From assembly GCF_032854445.1 (NCBI RefSeq), contig NC_088305.1:25382628-25446627 (forward strand): DNA of 64,000 bases, written 5' to 3'. The notes under the pieces are model-generated. The model did no database searches. It was not told the DNA's origin and saw nothing but the letters and a program-made list of their open reading frames with translations. Position 1 is the first letter of the stretch. Each line of letters opens with the position of its first letter. Below are positions 59,722 through 64,000 of the stretch, piece by piece. The position numbers and the translations under genes are program-made. The stretch comes from Liolophura sinensis. Lineage: Eukaryota; Mollusca; Polyplacophora; Chitonida; Chitonidae.

Positions 59722-59868
59722 GAGGCGAAAGTCTGCTAGCAGCCTACGGATGGTCGTCGGTTTCTCCCGGGCTCTGTCTGGCTTCCTCCCACCATAATGC
59801 AGACCGCCGTCGTATAAGCGAAATATTCTTGAGAACGGCATAAGACACCAATCAAACCAATAAATCAC
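59722..59868 (+). mobile_element. SINE family A, 5'-truncated, abutting the minisatellite
   Basis: It runs from GGCGAAAGTCTGCTAGCAGC through the body to CCAATCAAACCAATAAATC. The minisatellite begins within a few bases of its tail. Confidence 0.85.
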
Positions 59869-62800
59869 TAGACCCGACGTCAGAACATCCACTCGAGCCG
59901 GTGTCACGTCATCCCCTATAGATCCGCCGTCAGGGGAGTCCACTAGACCCGACGTCATGGCATCCACTAGAACCCAACGTCATGGCATCCATTAGACCCG
60001 ACATCATGGCATCCAGTAGACCCGACGCCAGGGCATTTACTAGACCCGACGCCATGGCATCCACTAAACCAGACGTCATGGCATCCAGTAGATCCGACGC
60101 CAGGGCATTTACTAGACCCGACGCCATGGCATCCACTAAACCAGACGTCATGGCATCCAGTAGATCCGACGCCTGGGCATTTACTAGACCCGACGCCATG
60201 GCATCCACTAAACCAGACGTCATGGCATCCAGTAGATCCGACGCCAGGGCATTTACTAGACCCGACGCCATGGCATCCACTAAACCAGACGTCATGGCAT
60301 GCAGTAGATCCGACGCCAGGGCATTTTCTAGACCCGACGCCATGGCATCCACTAAACCAGACGTCATGGCATCCAGTAGATCCGACGCCAGAGCATTTAC
60401 TAGACCCGACGCCATGGCATCCACTAAACCAGACGTCATGGCATCCAGTAGATCCGACGCCAGGGCATTTACTAGACCCGACGCCATGGCATGCACTAAA
60501 CCAGACGTCATGGCATCCAGTAGATCCGACGCCAGGGCATTTACTAGACCCGACGCCATGGCATGCACTAAACCAGACGTCATGGCATCCAGTAGATCCG
60601 ACGCCAGGGCATTTACTAGACCCGACGCCATGGCATGCACTAAACCAGACGTCATGGCATCCAGTAGATCCGACGCCAGGGCATTTACTAGACCCGACGC
60701 CATGGCATGCACTAAACCAGACGCCATGGCATCCAGTAGATCCGACGCCAGGGCATTTACTAGACCCGACGCCATGGCAAGCACTAAACCAGACGTCATG
60801 GCATACAGTAGATCCGACGCCTGGGCATTTGCTAGACCCGACGCCATGGAATGCACTAAACCAGACGTCATGGTATCCAGTAGATCTGACGCCTGGGCAT
60901 TTACTAGACCCGACGCCATGGCATGCACTAAACCAGACGTCATGGCATCCACTAAACCAGACGTCATGGCATCCACTAGACCCGACGCCATGGCATCCAC
61001 TAGACCCGACGTCATGGCATCCACTAGACCCGACGCCAGGGCATCCACTAGACCCGACGCCATGGCATAAAATAGACCCGACGTCATGGCATCCACTAAA
61101 CCAGACGTCATGGCATCCAGTAGATCCGACGCCAGGGCATTTACTAGACCCGACGCCATGGCATCCACTAAACCAGACGTCATGGCATCCAGTAGATCCG
61201 ACGCCAGGGCATTAACTAGACCCGACGCCATGGCATCCACTAAACCAGACGTCATGGCATCCAGAAAATCCGACGTCATGGCATCCATTAGACCCGACGT
61301 CATGGCATCCACTAAACCAGACGCCATGGCATCCAGTAGATTCTACGCCAGGGCATTTACTAGACCCGACGCCATGGCGTGCACTAAACCAGACGTCATG
61401 GTATCCAGTAGATCCGTCGCCAGGGCATTTACTAGACCCGACGCCATGGCATCCACTAAACCAGACGTCATGGCGTCCAGTAGATCTGACGCCTGGGCAT
61501 TTACTAGACCCGACGCCATGGAATGCACTAAACCAGACGTCATGGCATCCAGTAGATCCGACGCCAGGGCATTTACTAGACCCGACGCCTGGGCATTTAC
61601 TAGACCCGACGCCATGGCATCCACTAGACCCGACGTCATGGCATCCACTAGACCCGACGCCATGGCATCCACTAGACCCGACGTCATGGCATCCAGTAGA
61701 TCCGACGCCAGGGCATTTACTAGACCCGACGCCATGGCATCCACTAAACCAGACGTCATGGCATCCAGTAGACCCGACGCCAGGGCATTTACTAGACCCG
61801 ACGCCATGGCATCCACTAAACCAGACGTCATGGCATCCAGTAGATCCGACGCCAGGGCATTTACTAGACCCGACGCCATGGCATGCACTAAACCAGACGT
61901 CATGGCATCCAGTAAATCCGACGCCTGGGCATTTACTAGACCCGACGTCATGGCATGCACTAAACCAGACGTCATGGCATCCAGTAGATCCGACGCCAGG
62001 GCATTTACTAGACCCGACGCCATGGCATCCAGTAGATCCGACGCCAGGGCATTTACTAGACCCGACGCCATGGCAAGCACTAAACCAGACGTCATGGCAT
62101 CCAGTAGATCCGACGCCTGGGCATTTACTAGACCCGACGCCATGGCATGCACTAAACCAGACGTCATGGTATCCAGTAGATCTGACGCCTGGGCATTTAC
62201 TAGACCCGACGCCATGGCATGCACTAAACCAGACGTCATGGCATCCACTAAACCAGACGTCATGGCATCCACTAGACCCGACGCCATGGCATCCACTAGA
62301 CCCGACGTCATGGCATCCACTAGACCCGACGCCAGGGCATCCACTAGACCCGACGCCATGGCATCCATTAGACCCGACGTCATGGCATCCACTAAACCAG
62401 ACGTCATGGCATCCAGTAGATCCGACGCCTGGGCATTTACTAGACCCGACGCCAGGGCATCCACTAGACCCAACGCCATGGCATCCAGTAGATCCGACGC
62501 CAGGGCATTTACTAGACCCGACGCCATGGCATCCACTAAACCAGACGTCATGGCATCCAGTAGATCCGACGCCAGGGCATTTACTAGACCCGACGCCATG
62601 GCATGCACTAAACCAGACGTCATGGCATCCAGAAAATCCGACGTCATGGCATCCATTAGACCCGACGTCATGGCATCCACTAAACCAGACACCATGGCAT
62701 CCAGTAGATCCGACGCCAGGGCATTTACTAGACCCGACGCCATGGCATGCACTAAACCAGACGTCATGGCATCCAGTAGATCCGACGCCAGGGCATTTAC

Positions 62801-63508
62801 TAGACCCGACGCCTGGGCATTTACTAGACCCGACGCCATGGCATTCACTAGACCCGACGTCATGGCATCCACTAGACCCGACGCCATGGCATCCACTAGA
62901 CCCGACGTCATGGCATCCAGTAGATCCGACGCCAGGGCATTTTCTAGACCCGACGCCATGGCATCCACTAAACTAGACGTCATGGCATCCAGTAGGCCCG
63001 ACGCCTGGGCATTTACTAGACCCGACGCCATGGCATCCACTAAACCAGACGTCATGGCATCCAGTAGATCCGACGCCAGGGCATTTACTAGACCCGACGC
63101 CATGGCATGCACTAAACCAGACGTCATGGCATCCAGTAGATCCGACGCCAGGGCATTTACTAGACCCGACGCCATGGCATCCAGTAGATCCGACGTCATG
63201 GCATCCACTAGACCCGACATCATGGCATCCACTAGACCCGACGTCATGGCATCCACTAGACCCGACGTCATGGCTTCCACTAGACCCGACGCCATGGCAT
63301 CCACTAGACCGGACGCCAGGGCATCCACTAGACCCAACGCCATGGCATCCACTAGACCCGACGCCAGGGCATCCACTAGACCCGACGCCAGGGCATCCAC
63401 TAGACCCATCGTCATGGCATCCACTAGACCCAACGTCATGGCATCCACTAGACCCGACGCCATGGCATCCACTAAACCAGACGCCATGGCATCCACTAAA
63501 CCAGACGC
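59868..63508. repeat. 3.6-kb minisatellite of 24-bp units, about 150 copies
   Basis: The basic unit is ACTAGACCCGACGTCATGG plus CATCC. Variants form a frequent 72-bp higher-order unit: CACTAAACCAGACGTCATGG, then CAGTAGATCCGACGCCAGGG, then TTTACTAGACCCGACGCCATGG minus its shared edge. Because 24 is a multiple of 3 and units lack stops in one frame per strand, long frames are open on both strands (plus 59982-61070 and 61086-63527; minus 59930-61327 and 61343-63496). The plus reading repeats MASTRPDV-type octapeptides. There is no supporting splice or domain evidence, so I treat it as non-coding. The first units (59868-59960) are the most diverged. Confidence 0.95.
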
Positions 63509-63527
63509 GGTGCGCTGGTATCAGTAG

Positions 63528-63734
63528 AGTTTTACACTCATAGCATCAGTGGACTAACTCGTCATTTTTACTCGGTGATCGGGTAAAGAATTGGGATCGA
63601 CCAGACTGGCCACTGATAATATGAGAGCGATAATGTTCTAAATAAGTGACGTTTGCAGTGTGCAGTTGTGCTTCTCTCGTCTATGTGTAAATTAACCGTT
63701 GCTATCAAAATTCCCAGATGATAATTTAAAGATC
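63528..63734. other. Flank of the minisatellite, nothing recognised
   Basis: Unique-looking sequence without coding sense between the 24-bp array and a family B SINE. Confidence 0.5.
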
Positions 63735-63935
63735 CACCAGATTCACCAGGTAGCATATCAAAGACTTTAAAAATGGCACATGTTGCTGCCACGCTTGGCG
63801 CTCAACACTGAAAGGATAGAGCGAGGAAACAGGAATTGTGGCCCGGTGTCAGCAAAATGTGAGTGGGTGGGGTGTCATGTCTGGTGTATCAGCATGACAT
63901 TTCATTGGGGCAGCACTTTAAAACCAGATTTAACT
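63735..63935 (+). mobile_element. SINE family B, body
   Basis: ACATGTTGCTGCCACGCTTGG, GAGGAAACAGGAATTG, GTGGGTGGGGTGTCATGTC and GGGGCAGCACTTT follow the family B order. The tRNA-like head is degraded. Confidence 0.75.
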
Positions 63936-64000
63936 TTAAGTCAAGTCTTCAGTTACGTACTTGGCCTAAAATAAATTGTGTAACATTATATTAAATATGA

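Noticed and set aside
59930..63527. Very long open frames on both strands as real repeat proteins
   Set aside because: They arise because the unit length (24) is a multiple of three and the unit has no stop in one frame per strand. There is no start context, splice site, signal peptide or domain, and both strands are equally open.

Overview
The window is nuclear DNA from an animal. It has split genes with GT-AG introns, bilaterian gene families and a dense load of short interspersed repeats with (AAATA)n tails. The gene structures and repeat style fit a marine invertebrate, most likely a lophotrochozoan such as a mollusc. That is inference; the sequence alone does not fix the species.

Layout. 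1-1125 is the end of an 86-bp satellite. About 1126-9291 is repeat-rich DNA with no exon I can defend. 9292-29226 (+) holds 13 coding exons, plus one possible 30-nt microexon, of a p140Cap/SRCIN1 - sickle tail (KIAA1217) type adaptor whose 5' end lies outside or was not found. 29227 to about 33100 is free of SINEs and is probably its long 3' UTR. 33139-33695 is a minisatellite, and 33.7-36.1 kb is repeat-rich intergenic DNA. 36113-45140 (-) is a complete nine-exon glyoxalase II gene (HAGH) encoding 299 aa with a mitochondrial-type presequence. 45141-45423 is a compact divergent promoter. 45424-47788 (+) is a complete four-exon enkurin gene (ENKUR, 253 aa). 51181-56429 (-) is a complete six-exon gene for a 287-aa protein that joins a TFPT-like coiled coil to an HMG box, the architecture of the yeast INO80 subunit Nhp10. 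58104-58584 (-) is the last exon of a fucolectin-PAN secreted protein whose upstream exons are not visible. 59868-63508 is a 3.6-kb minisatellite of 24-bp units that is open in one frame on each strand.

The genes do not form a pathway: a neuronal/actin adaptor, a methylglyoxal detoxification enzyme, a ciliary protein, a chromatin-remodelling subunit and a lectin-like protein. Only HAGH and ENKUR share an evident regulatory region (283 bp between start codons, with a palindromic CRE).

The most unusual feature is a recurrent link between tandem repeats or transposons and splice sites. In the last intron of the TFPT/Nhp10-like gene the 5' splice site is copied 8 times in a 71-bp array, and the 3' splice site is copied in a separate 28-bp array. 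In the SRCIN1-like gene, one exon-intron junction is copied downstream with both copied donors mutated GT to AT, one exon start is copied upstream, and one donor lies exactly at the edge of an inserted MITE. Exon boundaries were read by hand from splice consensus, phase continuity and family similarity; no transcript evidence was available.
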